A stretch of 64,000 nucleotides of DNA from Psychroserpens mesophilus (GCF_000826645.1 NZ_JXJP01000001.1:434001-498000), one strand, 5' to 3'; counted from the stretch's first letter, positions 52,278-61,065 are shown. Numbers and translations are program-made. Notes: a model not told the origin generated them from the sequence alone.

Positions 52278-53627
52278 ATGTCAAAAGACATTAAGATTAA
52301 AAAAGGTCTAGATATAAAACTTGTAGGCGAAGCTGAAAAATCAGTAGAACAAGCCATTATAAGTAATTTCTGCACGATAAGACCTGAGGACTTTCACGGC
52401 GTCATTCCAAAACTTGTAGCAAAAGAAGGTGCAAGCTTAAAAGCTGGCGAAGTTATCTTTTATGATAAATCGAATGAAGCCGTACAATTTGTATCTCCAG
52501 TTTCAGGAACTGTGATTGAAGTATTAAGAGGTCCTAAGCGACGTATTGATGCTGTTAAAATTCAAGCAGATAAAGAACAGTCTTATAAGGATTATGGTAA
52601 GTTCAATATGAACTCAGATGCCGAAACAACCAAAGCTCATTTATTGGCTTCAGGGTGTTGGCCTTTTATCAAGCAAAGACCTTATGATGTTATTGCTAAC
52701 CCAGAGAAATCACCAAAAGCGATTTTTATTTCTGGCTATGCCACAGCACCTCTAGCTGCCGATTTAGATTTTGTATTACAAGGTAAAGAAGCTCAGTTAC
52801 AAGCCGCTATTTCTGCTTTGGCAAAATTAACTGAAGGTCAGGTTCATGTTTCTGTTGGGTCTAATAATTCGCCACTGGCAAATATGAGTGATGCGACTAT
52901 TCATAAAGTATCTGGTCCGCATCCTGCAGGAAATGTTGGAACGCACATCAATAAAATTGATCCGGTAAATAAAGGAGAAGTTGTTTGGACTGTTAGCGCA
53001 CAAGACCTTGTGATCATCGGAGAATTATTGCTTACAGGAAAATTTAATGCTGAGCGTATTGTTGCTTTAGCAGGATCATCTGTTAAGAAACCAAGATATT
53101 TCAAAACGAAAATAGGAAGTGAAGTTGCTACCATGGTTTATGATAATGGTGTTGATAAAGATGGTAACGATCGTATCATCTCTGGAAACGTATTGTCAGG
53201 TAAGCAATTAAAACCAGATGGGAGTTTAGGATATTACGACAATTTGATTTCTGTAATTCCTGAAGGTGATGATTATGAATTTTTTGGTTGGAATAAACCA
53301 GTTTTTAATAAGATTTCTACGTCAAGAGCCTTAACGTTTTCTTGGTTAAATCCTAAGAAAAAATACGATTTAAATACCAATACTAACGGAGAGCATCGTG
53401 CGTTTGTAACTACGGGAACTTATGAGCAGGTATTTCCTTTAGATATTTACCCAATGCAAATTTTAAAAGCTTGTATGTATGAAGATTTAGATGAAATGGA
53501 AGCTTTAGGAATGTACGAAGTTGCTCCTGAAGATTTTGCTTTGACTGAATTTGTTTGTGTGTCTAAACAACCACATCAGGATATTATTAGAAAAGGTTTA
53601 GACTTAATGCTTAAAGAAATAGGATAA
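52278..53627 (+). CDS. nqrA: Na+-translocating NADH:quinone reductase subunit A
   Basis: Cytoplasm-facing subunit of 449 residues of the sodium-pumping complex I substitute. It starts MSKDIKIKKGLDIKLVGEAE and has the RPEDFHGVIPKLVAKEGASLKAG segment, VSPVSGTVIEVLRGPKRRI, and KISTSRALTFSWLNPKKKYDLNTN in the C-terminal half. The position of GPHPAGNVGTHINKIDPV is also typical. Length matches V. cholerae NqrA (446). The first gene of nqrABCDEF: the stop and nqrB start overlap in ATGG at 53627 (1 bp between frames). Confidence 0.96.
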   Translation: MSKDIKIKKGLDIKLVGEAEKSVEQAIISNFCTIRPEDFHGVIPKLVAKEGASLKAGEVIFYDKSNEAVQFVSPVSGTVIEVLRGPKRRIDAVKIQADKEQSYKDYGKFNMNSDAETTKAHLLASGCWPFIKQRPYDVIANPEKSPKAIFISGYATAPLAADLDFVLQGKEAQLQAAISALAKLTEGQVHVSVGSNNSPLANMSDATIHKVSGPHPAGNVGTHINKIDPVNKGEVVWTVSAQDLVIIGELLLTGKFNAERIVALAGSSVKKPRYFKTKIGSEVATMVYDNGVDKDGNDRIISGNVLSGKQLKPDGSLGYYDNLISVIPEGDDYEFFGWNKPVFNKISTSRALTFSWLNPKKKYDLNTNTNGEHRAFVTTGTYEQVFPLDIYPMQILKACMYEDLDEMEALGMYEVAPEDFALTEFVCVSKQPHQDIIRKGLDLMLKEIG

Positions 53628-54850
53628 TGGGTTTAAAAAGTAATTTACATAATTTAAAAGAAAAGTATAAAGGAAAGAAAATGGCGCCTGCATTTAATGC
53701 ACTCCATACCTTTTTATACTTACCAAATGAGACTACTCACAACGGAACTCATATTAAGGTAGCTGATGATTTAAAGCGTACGATGAATACAGTCATCATG
53801 GCTTTAGTTCCTTGCTTGATCTTCGGTATGTTTAATGCTGGTTATCAACATTACTTGGCTCTTGGAGAGATTGAAGCTTCTAGCGGGTTTTTAGGATCTA
53901 CGTTCTGGACATGGGATAACCTTGTTGTTGGATTGTGGCAGGTATTACCACTGGTGATTGTATCGTATGGTGTTGGACTTGCTGTAGAGTTTTTATTTGC
54001 AGTAATCAAAGGGCATGAGGTAGAAGAAGGTTACCTTGTAACTGGTATGTTAGTACCATTAATTGTGCCTGTTGATATTCCTTTATGGATGTTAGCTGTT
54101 GCAGTTGTGTTTGGTGTTGTGATTGGTAAAGAAGTATTTGGTGGTACAGGAATGAATATTCTAAATCCAGCATTAACGATTAGAGCTTTCTTATTCTTCG
54201 CTTATCCAACATGGATGTCAGGTGATAAAGTTTGGGTTCATGGTGCAGTTGAACGTGATCAAATGATTGCAGCTGGTGAAAACCTCGATGCTATTTCTGG
54301 AGAAACAATTTTAGGAGCTTATGCGCAGAATAATTCTGTAGCCTATGACTACTGGGATATGTTCTGGGGAATCATTCCTGGTTCAGTTGGTGAGACTTCG
54401 AAATTTTTAATCATAATTGGTGCTCTTTTCCTAATTTTTACTAAAATCGGAAGCTGGAGAATTATCGTATCAACATTAATAGGTGCTTTAGTTATGGGAC
54501 TTATATTCAATGGTGTTGTAGATATGGGATGGATTGGAGATTCAAGTAAGTTCTATGGTTTAATGAGTGTGCCGTTCTGGCAACATTTAATTATCGGTAG
54601 TATTCTGTTTGGAGCTGTTTACATGGCTACAGATCCTGTAACTGCTTCACAAACAAATAAAGGAAAATGGATTTATGGTTTCTTGATCGGTTTCATTTCC
54701 ATTATGATTCGTGTATTTAACCCAGCTTACCCAGAAGGTGTATTCTTGGCGATATTATTAATGAACGTTTTTGCACCAACTATAGATCATTATGTTGTAC
54801 AAGGAAATGTAAAACGTCGTATGAAACGTCTAAAAGTTAAAACAGCCTAA
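53627..54850 (+). CDS. nqrB: Na+-translocating NADH:quinone reductase subunit B
   Basis: Membrane subunit of 407 residues that carries covalent FMN and riboflavin and takes part in Na+ transport. About ten helices; KVADDLKRTMNTVIMALVPC, EEGYLVTGMLVPLIVPVDIP and GKEVFGGTGMNILNPALTIRAFLFFAYP are typical. The covalent flavin Thr (Thr236 in V. cholerae) corresponds to Thr227 in LDAISGETILGAY; the motif reads SGET, where SGAT is expected. FGAVYMATDPVTAS and NPAYPEGVFLAILLMNVFAP complete the family pattern. The gene starts at the last base of the nqrA stop region. Confidence 0.96.
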   Translation: MGLKSNLHNLKEKYKGKKMAPAFNALHTFLYLPNETTHNGTHIKVADDLKRTMNTVIMALVPCLIFGMFNAGYQHYLALGEIEASSGFLGSTFWTWDNLVVGLWQVLPLVIVSYGVGLAVEFLFAVIKGHEVEEGYLVTGMLVPLIVPVDIPLWMLAVAVVFGVVIGKEVFGGTGMNILNPALTIRAFLFFAYPTWMSGDKVWVHGAVERDQMIAAGENLDAISGETILGAYAQNNSVAYDYWDMFWGIIPGSVGETSKFLIIIGALFLIFTKIGSWRIIVSTLIGALVMGLIFNGVVDMGWIGDSSKFYGLMSVPFWQHLIIGSILFGAVYMATDPVTASQTNKGKWIYGFLIGFISIMIRVFNPAYPEGVFLAILLMNVFAPTIDHYVVQGNVKRRMKRLKVKTA

Positions 54851-54852
54851 CG

Positions 54853-55653
54853 ATGGAAAAGAGAACAGATAAAAATTCGTACACTGTAATATTTGCCATA
54901 ATAATGGTATTAGTTGTAGGTTCATTATTAGCTTACTTAGCTGCTTCATTAAAGCCTACGATTACAGAAAACCAACGTTTAGAGAAACAACAAAACATTC
55001 TCTATGCAATGGGTGTAAATAATAATGATGAGAGTAGTGCTGTTTTTGTATCTACTGAAGAAGCACCAAAATTGTTTTCAGATAAAGTGTCTGAGCAAAT
55101 AGTTCTTGAGGTTAAAGATGGTAAGATGATAAGTCAGATGACCAGGCAAGAATATATGGATGCTAATAATGGTCAAGAACCTTATTTAATTGATGTCAAA
55201 AAACAGAAATCAAACGCGAAAGATGGCAAAGCAAGAAAATTGCCTTTGTTTGTAGGAAAAAATAAAGAAGGAAAAACGGTTTATGTAGCTCCGATTTATG
55301 GCAAAGGACTTTGGGATGCTATTTGGGGATATGTTGCTATAGATGAGAACATGGTTGTACAAGGCGCTTATTTTGATCATAAGGGCGAAACACCTGGCTT
55401 GGGAGCAAATATTAAGCAACGCTATTTTATGGACGATTTCTATGGTGAGCATTTGTTAACTGAATCTGGTGCATTTAAAGGTATCACAGTTGCCAAAGGA
55501 AATGCTGATCCTAAAAATGAAGATAAAATGGATAACGAGGTTGATGCTATTGCAGGTGCTACGATTACAGGTGATGGTGTTTCAGCTATGATAAAAAGTG
55601 ACTTGAAATTATACAAGCCTTATTTTGATAACTTAAAAAAACAAGCTAACTAA
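54853..55653 (+). CDS. nqrC: Na+-translocating NADH:quinone reductase subunit C
   Basis: Membrane-anchored periplasmic subunit of 266 residues with one N-terminal helix (about 8-30). It carries covalent FMN on Thr237, in VDAIAGATITGDGVSAMI, the ApbE target motif. The block AIDENMVVQGAYFDHKGETPGLGANI is the FMN-binding domain. Compared with V. cholerae NqrC (257) the length is normal. It starts 2 bases after nqrB and ends 1 base before nqrD. The matching ApbE is encoded at 61066. Confidence 0.95.
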   Translation: MEKRTDKNSYTVIFAIIMVLVVGSLLAYLAASLKPTITENQRLEKQQNILYAMGVNNNDESSAVFVSTEEAPKLFSDKVSEQIVLEVKDGKMISQMTRQEYMDANNGQEPYLIDVKKQKSNAKDGKARKLPLFVGKNKEGKTVYVAPIYGKGLWDAIWGYVAIDENMVVQGAYFDHKGETPGLGANIKQRYFMDDFYGEHLLTESGAFKGITVAKGNADPKNEDKMDNEVDAIAGATITGDGVSAMIKSDLKLYKPYFDNLKKQAN

Positions 55654-55654
55654 T

Positions 55655-56299
55655 ATGGGACTACTTTCAAAAAAAGACGCAGCTTTAATAAAAGATCCTT
55701 TAGCAGATAATAATCCAATTACAATTCAGGTATTAGGTATTTGTTCTGCTTTAGCAATTACTGCCGAATTAGAAGCATCAATTGTTATGTCAATATCTGT
55801 ATTATTTGTATTAGGTGTTGGTAACGTGGTGATCTCATTAATGCGAAATATCATTCCATCAAAAATCAGAATTATCGTGCAACTTATTGTTGTAGCAACG
55901 TTAGTTATTATTGTTGATTTAGTACTGAAAGCCTTTGCTTATGAATTGAGTAAAACACTTTCTGTATTCGTCGGATTGATCATTACAAACTGTATCATTA
56001 TGGGACGTTTTGAAGCTTTTGCTTTAGGTAACGGACCATGGCGATCATTTTTAGATGGTATTGGTAATGCATTAGGATATGCTGTGATATTGATTATTGT
56101 AGGTTTCTTTAGAGAACTTTTAGGTTCTGGAACTTTACTTGGTATTCCTGTTTTAGGAGATCCTATTGAAAAGACAGGATTATATGCTTTTGGTTATGAG
56201 AATAACGGATTTATGTTATTATCACCAATGGCGTTAATCGTGGTTGGAATCATTATTTGGGTACAACGTACAAGAAATAAAGCATTAGTAGAAGATTAA
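55655..56299 (+). CDS. nqrD: Na+-translocating NADH:quinone reductase subunit D
   Basis: Six-helix membrane subunit of 214 residues. Together with NqrE it forms an inverted-topology pair holding a 2Fe-2S cluster in the membrane. Motifs: DPLADNNPITIQVLGICSALAI with the conserved Cys, VFVGLIITNCIIMGR with the second Cys, FALGNGPWRSFLDGIGNALGY and FFRELLGSGTLLG. Length is normal. A dispersed palindromic repeat follows directly in the 50-base gap to nqrE, the only sizeable gap in the operon. Confidence 0.95.
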   Translation: MGLLSKKDAALIKDPLADNNPITIQVLGICSALAITAELEASIVMSISVLFVLGVGNVVISLMRNIIPSKIRIIVQLIVVATLVIIVDLVLKAFAYELSKTLSVFVGLIITNCIIMGRFEAFALGNGPWRSFLDGIGNALGYAVILIIVGFFRELLGSGTLLGIPVLGDPIEKTGLYAFGYENNGFMLLSPMALIVVGIIIWVQRTRNKALVED

Positions 56300-56307
56300 A
56301 CAGATAA

Positions 56308-56337
56308 GTCATCCTGAACATGTTTCAGGATCACATC
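56308..56337 (+). repeat. Dispersed palindromic repeat inside the nqr operon (copy 1)
   Basis: A 30-base unit, beginning GTCATCCTGAA and ending TTTCAGGATCACATC, with an inverted repeat ATCCTGAACA/TGTTTCAGGAT. A second copy (58396-58425) follows nqrF. It resembles intergenic repeats I have seen in flavobacterial genomes. It sits in the only spacer of the operon. Confidence 0.7.
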
Positions 56338-56349
56338 AAAATAAAAAAT

Positions 56350-57063
56350 ATGGAACACATAGAATTATTTTTTAAATCGATATTTATAGACAACATGGTA
56401 TTTGCTACATTCTTAGGAATGTGTTCTTATCTGGCTGTATCTAAAAAGGTATCAACAGCAGTTGGTCTTGGAGCTGCAGTAATTTTCGTATTGGCAATAA
56501 CAGTGCCTTTAAACTGGTTATTGGATCAGTACGTACTTCAGCCTGGAGCTTTATCTTGGTTAGGAGCAGAATATGCAGATTATGATTTAAGTTTCTTATC
56601 ATTTATCATGTTCATTGCAACTATTGCAACCATGGTGCAACTGGTAGAAATTGTAGTTGAAAAATTTTCTCCATCACTATATAATTCTCTTGGTATTTTC
56701 TTACCATTAATTGCAGTAAACTGTGCCATTTTAGGTGGCTCTTTATTTATGCAATCTAGAGAAATAGCAACCTTAGGATTGGCTACTACGTATGGTATTG
56801 GATCTGGTATTGGATGGTTCTTGGCAATATTAGCTATTGCAGCTATTCGCGAGAAAATTAGATATTCTAATGTGCCACCTGCTTTAAGAGGATTAGGTAT
56901 AACATTTATCATTACAGGACTTATGGCTATTGGTTTTATGAGTTTTGGAGGAATGTTAACTGGTGGAGACGAAGAAGCAAAAGAAGAAACAACAGTTGCA
57001 GCACAAGTTGTACCAACTGAAATGAATACAGAATTAGCTAACAACACTAAAATAGAAGAGTAG
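56350..57063 (+). CDS. nqrE: Na+-translocating NADH:quinone reductase subunit E
   Basis: Six-helix membrane subunit of 237 residues, partner of NqrD. Motifs: [31 protein letters not shown] with a conserved Cys, and [16 protein letters not shown] with the second Cys of the in-membrane Fe-S site. It ends in an acidic, Thr-rich tail (about 33 residues: [17 protein letters not shown]...) not found in V. cholerae NqrE (198 residues). ATG 56350 is the true start: a longer frame to 56320 would translate the upstream repeat. nqrF begins 1 base after its stop. Confidence 0.95.
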   Translation: MEHIELFFKSIFIDNMVFATFLGMCSYLAVSKKVSTAVGLGAAVIFVLAITVPLNWLLDQYVLQPGALSWLGAEYADYDLSFLSFIMFIATIATMVQLVEIVVEKFSPSLYNSLGIFLPLIAVNCAILGGSLFMQSREIATLGLATTYGIGSGIGWFLAILAIAAIREKIRYSNVPPALRGLGITFIITGLMAIGFMSFGGMLTGGDEEAKEETTVAAQVVPTEMNTELANNTKIEE

Positions 57064-57064
57064 T

Positions 57065-58375
57065 ATGATTTTAGCAGCAGGAACCTTAGGAACCGTTTTA
57101 GCAACAGTAGCAGCATTTTTACTAGTAACATTAATTCTAGTATCTCTGTTATTATTTGTAAAACAAAAATTATCACCATCTGGTCCAGTAAAAATATTGA
57201 TCAATGGAGAACGAGAAATTGAAGTCGCTTCTGGAAATACGTTATTAACAACTCTTGGAGCTGAAAAAATATTCCTACCATCGGCATGTGGTGGTGGTGG
57301 AACTTGTATCCAATGTGAATGTCATGTGCTTTCTGGTGGTGGTGAAGCTTTACCGACAGAAACACCTCATTTCAGCAGAAAAGAATTACAAGAAGGTGCG
57401 CGTTTATCTTGTCAGGTTAAGGTGAAACAGGATATGGAAATTACAATTCCTGAAGAAGTCTTCGGAATTAAAAAATGGGAAGCTACCGTTGTACGTAATT
57501 ATAACGTAGCATCATTCATTAAAGAATTTGTTGTTGAGATTCCTGAAGATATGGGCTATAAAGCTGGTGGGTATATTCAAATTGAAATTCCACCTTGTGA
57601 AGTTAAGTTCTCAGATATGGATATCACGGCGCATCCTGAAGAGCACGAAACTCCTGATAAGTTTCAGGCTGAATGGGATAAGTTTGGTCTTTGGCCATTA
57701 GTCATGAAAAATGACGAAACTGTTGAAAGAGCTTACTCAATGGCTTCTTATCCAGCAGAAGGTCGTGAGATCATGTTAAATGTTCGTATTGCAACTCCGC
57801 CTTGGGATCGTGCTAAAAATGCATGGATGGATGTTAATCCAGGTATTGCATCATCATACATTTTCAACCAAAAGCCAGGTGATAAAGTTGTAATTTCTGG
57901 TCCTTATGGAGAATTCTTTATTAATGAGTCAGATAGCGAAATGTTATACGTTGGTGGTGGAGCAGGTATGGCACCAATGCGTTCACATTTATATCAATTG
58001 TTTAGAACCATCAAAACGGGTCGAAAAGTAACCTATTGGTATGGTGGACGTTCGAAAAGAGAATTATTTTATATTGAACACTTTAGAAAATTAGAAAGAG
58101 ATTTTCCAAACTTCAAATTTTACATGGCACTTTCTGAACCTATGGAAGAAGATAATTGGAAAGTTAAAAAAGATATTCACGATGAAGAAGGAGATGGTTT
58201 TGTTGGGTTCATACATAACTGTGTAATTGATAATTACTTAAACCACCATGAAGCTCCTGAAGATATTGAATTGTATTTCTGTGGACCTCCATTAATGAAC
58301 CAAGCCGTTCAGAAAATGGGTGAAGATTTTGGTATTCCAGATGAGCATATCAGATTTGATGATTTCGGAGGATAA
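57065..58375 (+). CDS. nqrF: Na+-translocating NADH:quinone reductase subunit F
   Basis: Electron-input subunit of 436 residues. One N-terminal helix, a 2Fe-2S ferredoxin domain (LPSACGGGGTCIQCECHV, then SCQVKV), an FAD domain with RAYSMASYP and an NADH domain with YVGGGAGMAPMRSHL and ELYFCGPPLMNQAV near the C-terminus. It takes electrons from NADH and passes them to the quinone-reducing part of the complex. Length is slightly over V. cholerae NqrF (408). A repeat and a perfect palindromic terminator follow. Confidence 0.96.
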   Translation: MILAAGTLGTVLATVAAFLLVTLILVSLLLFVKQKLSPSGPVKILINGEREIEVASGNTLLTTLGAEKIFLPSACGGGGTCIQCECHVLSGGGEALPTETPHFSRKELQEGARLSCQVKVKQDMEITIPEEVFGIKKWEATVVRNYNVASFIKEFVVEIPEDMGYKAGGYIQIEIPPCEVKFSDMDITAHPEEHETPDKFQAEWDKFGLWPLVMKNDETVERAYSMASYPAEGREIMLNVRIATPPWDRAKNAWMDVNPGIASSYIFNQKPGDKVVISGPYGEFFINESDSEMLYVGGGAGMAPMRSHLYQLFRTIKTGRKVTYWYGGRSKRELFYIEHFRKLERDFPNFKFYMALSEPMEEDNWKVKKDIHDEEGDGFVGFIHNCVIDNYLNHHEAPEDIELYFCGPPLMNQAVQKMGEDFGIPDEHIRFDDFGG

Positions 58376-58395
58376 TATTCAAAATTCAATATAAT

Positions 58396-58425
58396 GTCAT
58401 TCTGAATTTATTTCAGAATCTCATC
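58396..58425 (+). repeat. Dispersed palindromic repeat after nqrF (copy 2)
   Basis: Same 30-base layout as the copy at 56308: starts GTCATTCTGAA, ends TTTCAGAATCTCATC, with inverted repeat ATTCTGAATT/ATTTCAGAAT. Differences between the copies occur in matched positions of the stem (CC to TT with GG to AA), which keeps the pairing. Confidence 0.7.
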
Positions 58426-58431
58426 TAAAAC

Positions 58432-58462
58432 AAAAAACCAACTCCATGGAGTTGGTTTTTTT
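58432..58462. terminator. Bidirectional terminator after nqrF
   Basis: A perfect 30-base palindrome (58432-58461) centred on CCATGG. A-run left and T-run right. It ends the nqr operon and the convergent gene for a small membrane protein (stop at 58471). Confidence 0.92.
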
Positions 58463-58470
58463 ATTTGAAT

Positions 58471-58848
58471 TTAATCATCAAAGGGTTTACTGATTTGGGT
58501 AGATTGTTGTTTGGGAAGTTCTGTTTTCTGCTGTTTTTTCATTTTGGCTTCCTGCCGATTTTGATACCTAATTTGATAATAAGCTATAAAACCTAAAATA
58601 GATAGCGCTAAAATTAAATTAAGTCTGAAAATAACTTTTCTATTCGTTTTATTTGCTATCAAAAGCGACAGTATAAGTCCGATAACCGAACCGACAACAG
58701 CATAACCCAGAACAATTGCACCACCAGCCAGACCTTGATTTTTTCCAGCACCAACAATGTCTGCTATGGAGATGCCTATAAAGAAGAAGGTAATTATTGC
58801 AAGTATATAAAGTAAAAAGCTATATAGTTTTAATAATTTATGAGCCAT
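58471..58848 (-). CDS. Small membrane protein of unknown function
   Basis: Integral-membrane protein of 125 residues with three predicted helices (about 10-30, 42-65, 73-92), followed by a polar C-terminal tail rich in Lys and Gln (KMKKQQKTELPKQQSTQ). The glycine-rich second helix (GLAGGAIVLGYAVVGSVIG) is notable. No family is recognised. It converges on the nqr operon but is separated from it by a terminator, so a link to NQR is not implied. Confidence 0.7.
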   Translation of the reverse strand: MAHKLLKLYSFLLYILAIITFFFIGISIADIVGAGKNQGLAGGAIVLGYAVVGSVIGLILSLLIANKTNRKVIFRLNLILALSILGFIAYYQIRYQNRQEAKMKKQQKTELPKQQSTQISKPFDD

Positions 58849-59054
58849 AATTAAAAGCTTATCATTTTAGTAATAGCTTCATGTTGTTAGGTTTAATATT
58901 CAATTTAAAGATACTAAAAAAATTAAGTTTTATTGATGTAAATGGTTTTAAAAGAGAGGTTTGTGGTTTTGTGAGTATTCAGATATGATTAATTTAAAAC
59001 AATACTTTTTTGTGTTTCAAATACGAAAACTCAAAAATCTGACGTTCTAAAACT

Positions 59055-59924
59055 ATGAGTAAGGTTTTTTCAACAGTAATTATTATATGCATTCTGGCTG
59101 CTTATACAGTTCAGTCTAGATCTCTTGAAAAGATTACTGATACTGTTGTAACGAAATTAGATGCTACACCAAATCTGATTAATAAGGATAGCCTAACCAT
59201 CTTTACCAGAGTAAATGTGCCAGAAGGTTACCAACGTGTTCCTTATCCAAAAGAAAGCTTTCAGGAATATTTGAGAAACTATAGCTTAAAACCTTTTGGA
59301 AGTAAGATTATAAACTATGACGAATCCCATTATTTCTGGCAAGGTGGACATATTGGTATTTTAGAAATTCCAGTGCCTGAAAATGGCTTACAGCAATGTG
59401 CTGATGCACTTATTAGAATACGAAGTGAATACCTTTGGGATCACAATAGAAAAGCCGAGATTGGTTTTAATTTTACTTCAGGGCATTATTGTTTATGGAC
59501 TAACTATGCTGAAGGTTACAGACCTAAGATTAATGGAAATAAAGTTAATTTCTATAAAACTGCCAAAACCAATCATTCTAAAGAGAATTTTTATAATTAT
59601 CTCAATTTAATTTATATGTATTCTGGCACCTTATCTCTTTTTAATGAACTTGAATCTGTTGAGGAATCAGACTTGCAAATAGGAGATATGCTCATTAAAG
59701 GAGGTTCTCCAGGTCATATTGTTATGATTTGCGATGAGATTATCAATGATAAAGGCGACAAGCTGTATCTTTTGTTTCAAGGGAATACACCAGCGCAAAG
59801 TGTACATTTGGTTAAAAACCTGGAAGATTCAAATATATCGCCTTGGTATCAACTTAAAGAAAATCAAATTATTCAGGTTTCTAATTATACCTTTGGAAAT
59901 TCAAAATTCGTAAGATTCAAATAG
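59055..59924 (+). CDS. DUF4846 domain protein
   Basis: Probably exported protein of 289 residues with an N-terminal hydrophobic segment (MSKVFSTVIIICILAAYTVQ). The remainder reads as the DUF4846 family: FTRVNVPEGYQRVPYPKESF, SHYFWQGGHIGILEIPVPENGLQQCADALIRIRSEYL, HYCLWTNYAEGYRP and QIGDMLIKGGSPGHIVMICD. That last stretch with conserved Gly-His-Ile-Val-Met resembles the histidine strand of papain-like/NlpC-P60 folds, but no clear nucleophile is known to me. Function unknown. It has a 206-base upstream gap without gene. Confidence 0.8.
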   Translation: MSKVFSTVIIICILAAYTVQSRSLEKITDTVVTKLDATPNLINKDSLTIFTRVNVPEGYQRVPYPKESFQEYLRNYSLKPFGSKIINYDESHYFWQGGHIGILEIPVPENGLQQCADALIRIRSEYLWDHNRKAEIGFNFTSGHYCLWTNYAEGYRPKINGNKVNFYKTAKTNHSKENFYNYLNLIYMYSGTLSLFNELESVEESDLQIGDMLIKGGSPGHIVMICDEIINDKGDKLYLLFQGNTPAQSVHLVKNLEDSNISPWYQLKENQIIQVSNYTFGNSKFVRFK

Positions 59925-59931
59925 CTACGTT

Positions 59932-60570
59932 TTACTGTACTAAATGTTCTGCAAGTTCGTCTGAATCTCTAAAAATTCGTCCAGTATTATTTGCGATAAA
60001 GATTCCGTCTTGTCCGAAATTATTTAGCATAAACAATGCATTTTGAATGTTAGCTATCCCATCTTCAGTAATGTTCCCAGAAAAAGCGTATAGAATTCGA
60101 GCTTCGTTGCCGTTTCCATTGACTTCAGTAACTTTGAAAAATACAGTAAATGAATTGCCACTACCAGTTATATACGAGTTTTCAAGGAAGTTTTCTACTG
60201 ATTGTGTGTTGTGCACATCGCCACTTTGATTTAGCTCTTCTCCAACAAAGTTAACGGTTAGCGAATTGTTGTTTTGTTCACCAAACATTAAGTTTATTCG
60301 AAAAAATGTTGTGCCAATTGGGAAATCATTTGACACATTAGTAGCTTCTAAAACTCTCGGACTAATTTGATATGAACCTTCTATATTTGGTGGATTAATT
60401 CCTTCGTGAATAATGAATCCTTGATTTTCAATAGCCTCAATAATTTCGGGGTTTGCCCAGTTTTTAAGATCTGCTAATGTTCCTTCTTGAATGACAGTAG
60501 TACTGTCATCATCTGAAGAACAATTAAATAAAGCAAATGTTAATACGAGTAAAATGAAATACTTTTTCAT
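59932..60570 (-). CDS. Putative surface lipoprotein of unknown function
   Basis: Lipoprotein of 212 residues: MKKYFILLVLTFALFNC with lipobox FNC, followed by an SSDDDSTT tether that in Bacteroidota often signals export to the cell surface. The mature part is mixed alpha/beta (LADLKNWANPEIIEAIENQG; GTTFFRINLMFGEQNNN; NVSNDFPIG). No known family is recognised. It converges on the DUF4846 gene with a 7-base gap and no terminator. Confidence 0.75.
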   Translation of the reverse strand: MKKYFILLVLTFALFNCSSDDDSTTVIQEGTLADLKNWANPEIIEAIENQGFIIHEGINPPNIEGSYQISPRVLEATNVSNDFPIGTTFFRINLMFGEQNNNSLTVNFVGEELNQSGDVHNTQSVENFLENSYITGSGNSFTVFFKVTEVNGNGNEARILYAFSGNITEDGIANIQNALFMLNNFGQDGIFIANNTGRIFRDSDELAEHLVQ

Positions 60571-60675
60571 ATGTTTTAGATTTTATGGTTAATTAATTGT
60601 ACATCGTTATGACCTTAAAATGTCATCGTTGAGTATTCGACAAATAATTCTTATGATGGTTATAGGGCAAGTTCG

Positions 60676-60683
60676 TATCTTTG
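60676..60683 (+). promoter_or_regulatory. -7 box directly before a start codon
   Basis: TATCTTTG followed by C matches TAnnTTTG exactly. It ends 4 bases before ATG 60688, so the transcript should begin at or next to the start codon. Confidence 0.6.
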
Positions 60684-60687
60684 CCAT

Positions 60688-61065
60688 ATGAGTAAAGCAC
60701 TAACAAAACAAGAACTCCATAATCTTGCCATGAACCATGTTGGAAAAGATTTAGAACAGCGTGGTTTTGAATTTGTCGCCATTAATAGCAAGCTGAAAAA
60801 GCATCCACAATTTGTATGTATTGATAAAAATAGTCAGTACTTTTTCGTCATTGTGAAAGCAGTGATCCTTCCTGAAAACCCTAATAATTATGATGTGGTT
60901 TGGATGGAAACGTTTAAAAAACATGCCTTCGATAAAGATGCTAAAGTTTTGTATGCTGGTGTTGGTCTAGGAAACCCTAAAGGCCAAGATTTGCCTGTTT
61001 ATCTAAATGAAGAATACCTAATAGAATATAATGGTATTCAGGTTATTGAACCAAATCTAAATTAA
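60688..61065 (+). CDS. Small soluble protein coupled to apbE
   Basis: Soluble protein of 125 residues: MSKALTKQELHNLAMNHVGKDLEQRGFEFVAINSK, then HPQFVCIDKNSQYFFVIVKAVILP. Close relatives are, as far as I recall, often labelled as subunit F of the Na+-translocating NADH:quinone reductase, but it has neither a ferredoxin nor an FAD domain, so that label would be wrong; the real nqrF is at 57065. The fold (helix, then alternating strands, with VVWMETFKKHAFDKDAKVLYAGVGLGNP) resembles small nuclease-like or adaptor proteins. The stop is directly followed by the apbE start (TAAATG), so the two are coupled, suggesting a role in flavinylation or NQR assembly. Confidence 0.75.
   Translation: MSKALTKQELHNLAMNHVGKDLEQRGFEFVAINSKLKKHPQFVCIDKNSQYFFVIVKAVILPENPNNYDVVWMETFKKHAFDKDAKVLYAGVGLGNPKGQDLPVYLNEEYLIEYNGIQVIEPNLN

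Noticed and set aside
56320-56349. N-terminal extension of nqrE
   Set aside because: It translates the dispersed repeat; NqrE begins MEHIELFF.
56580-57179. 199-codon reading frame antisense to nqrE and nqrF
   Set aside because: Mirror of strongly conserved membrane-protein codons; no family resemblance.
60688-61065. Annotation of this gene as nqrF
   Set aside because: It has no ferredoxin, FAD or NADH motif; the true nqrF is at 57065-58375.
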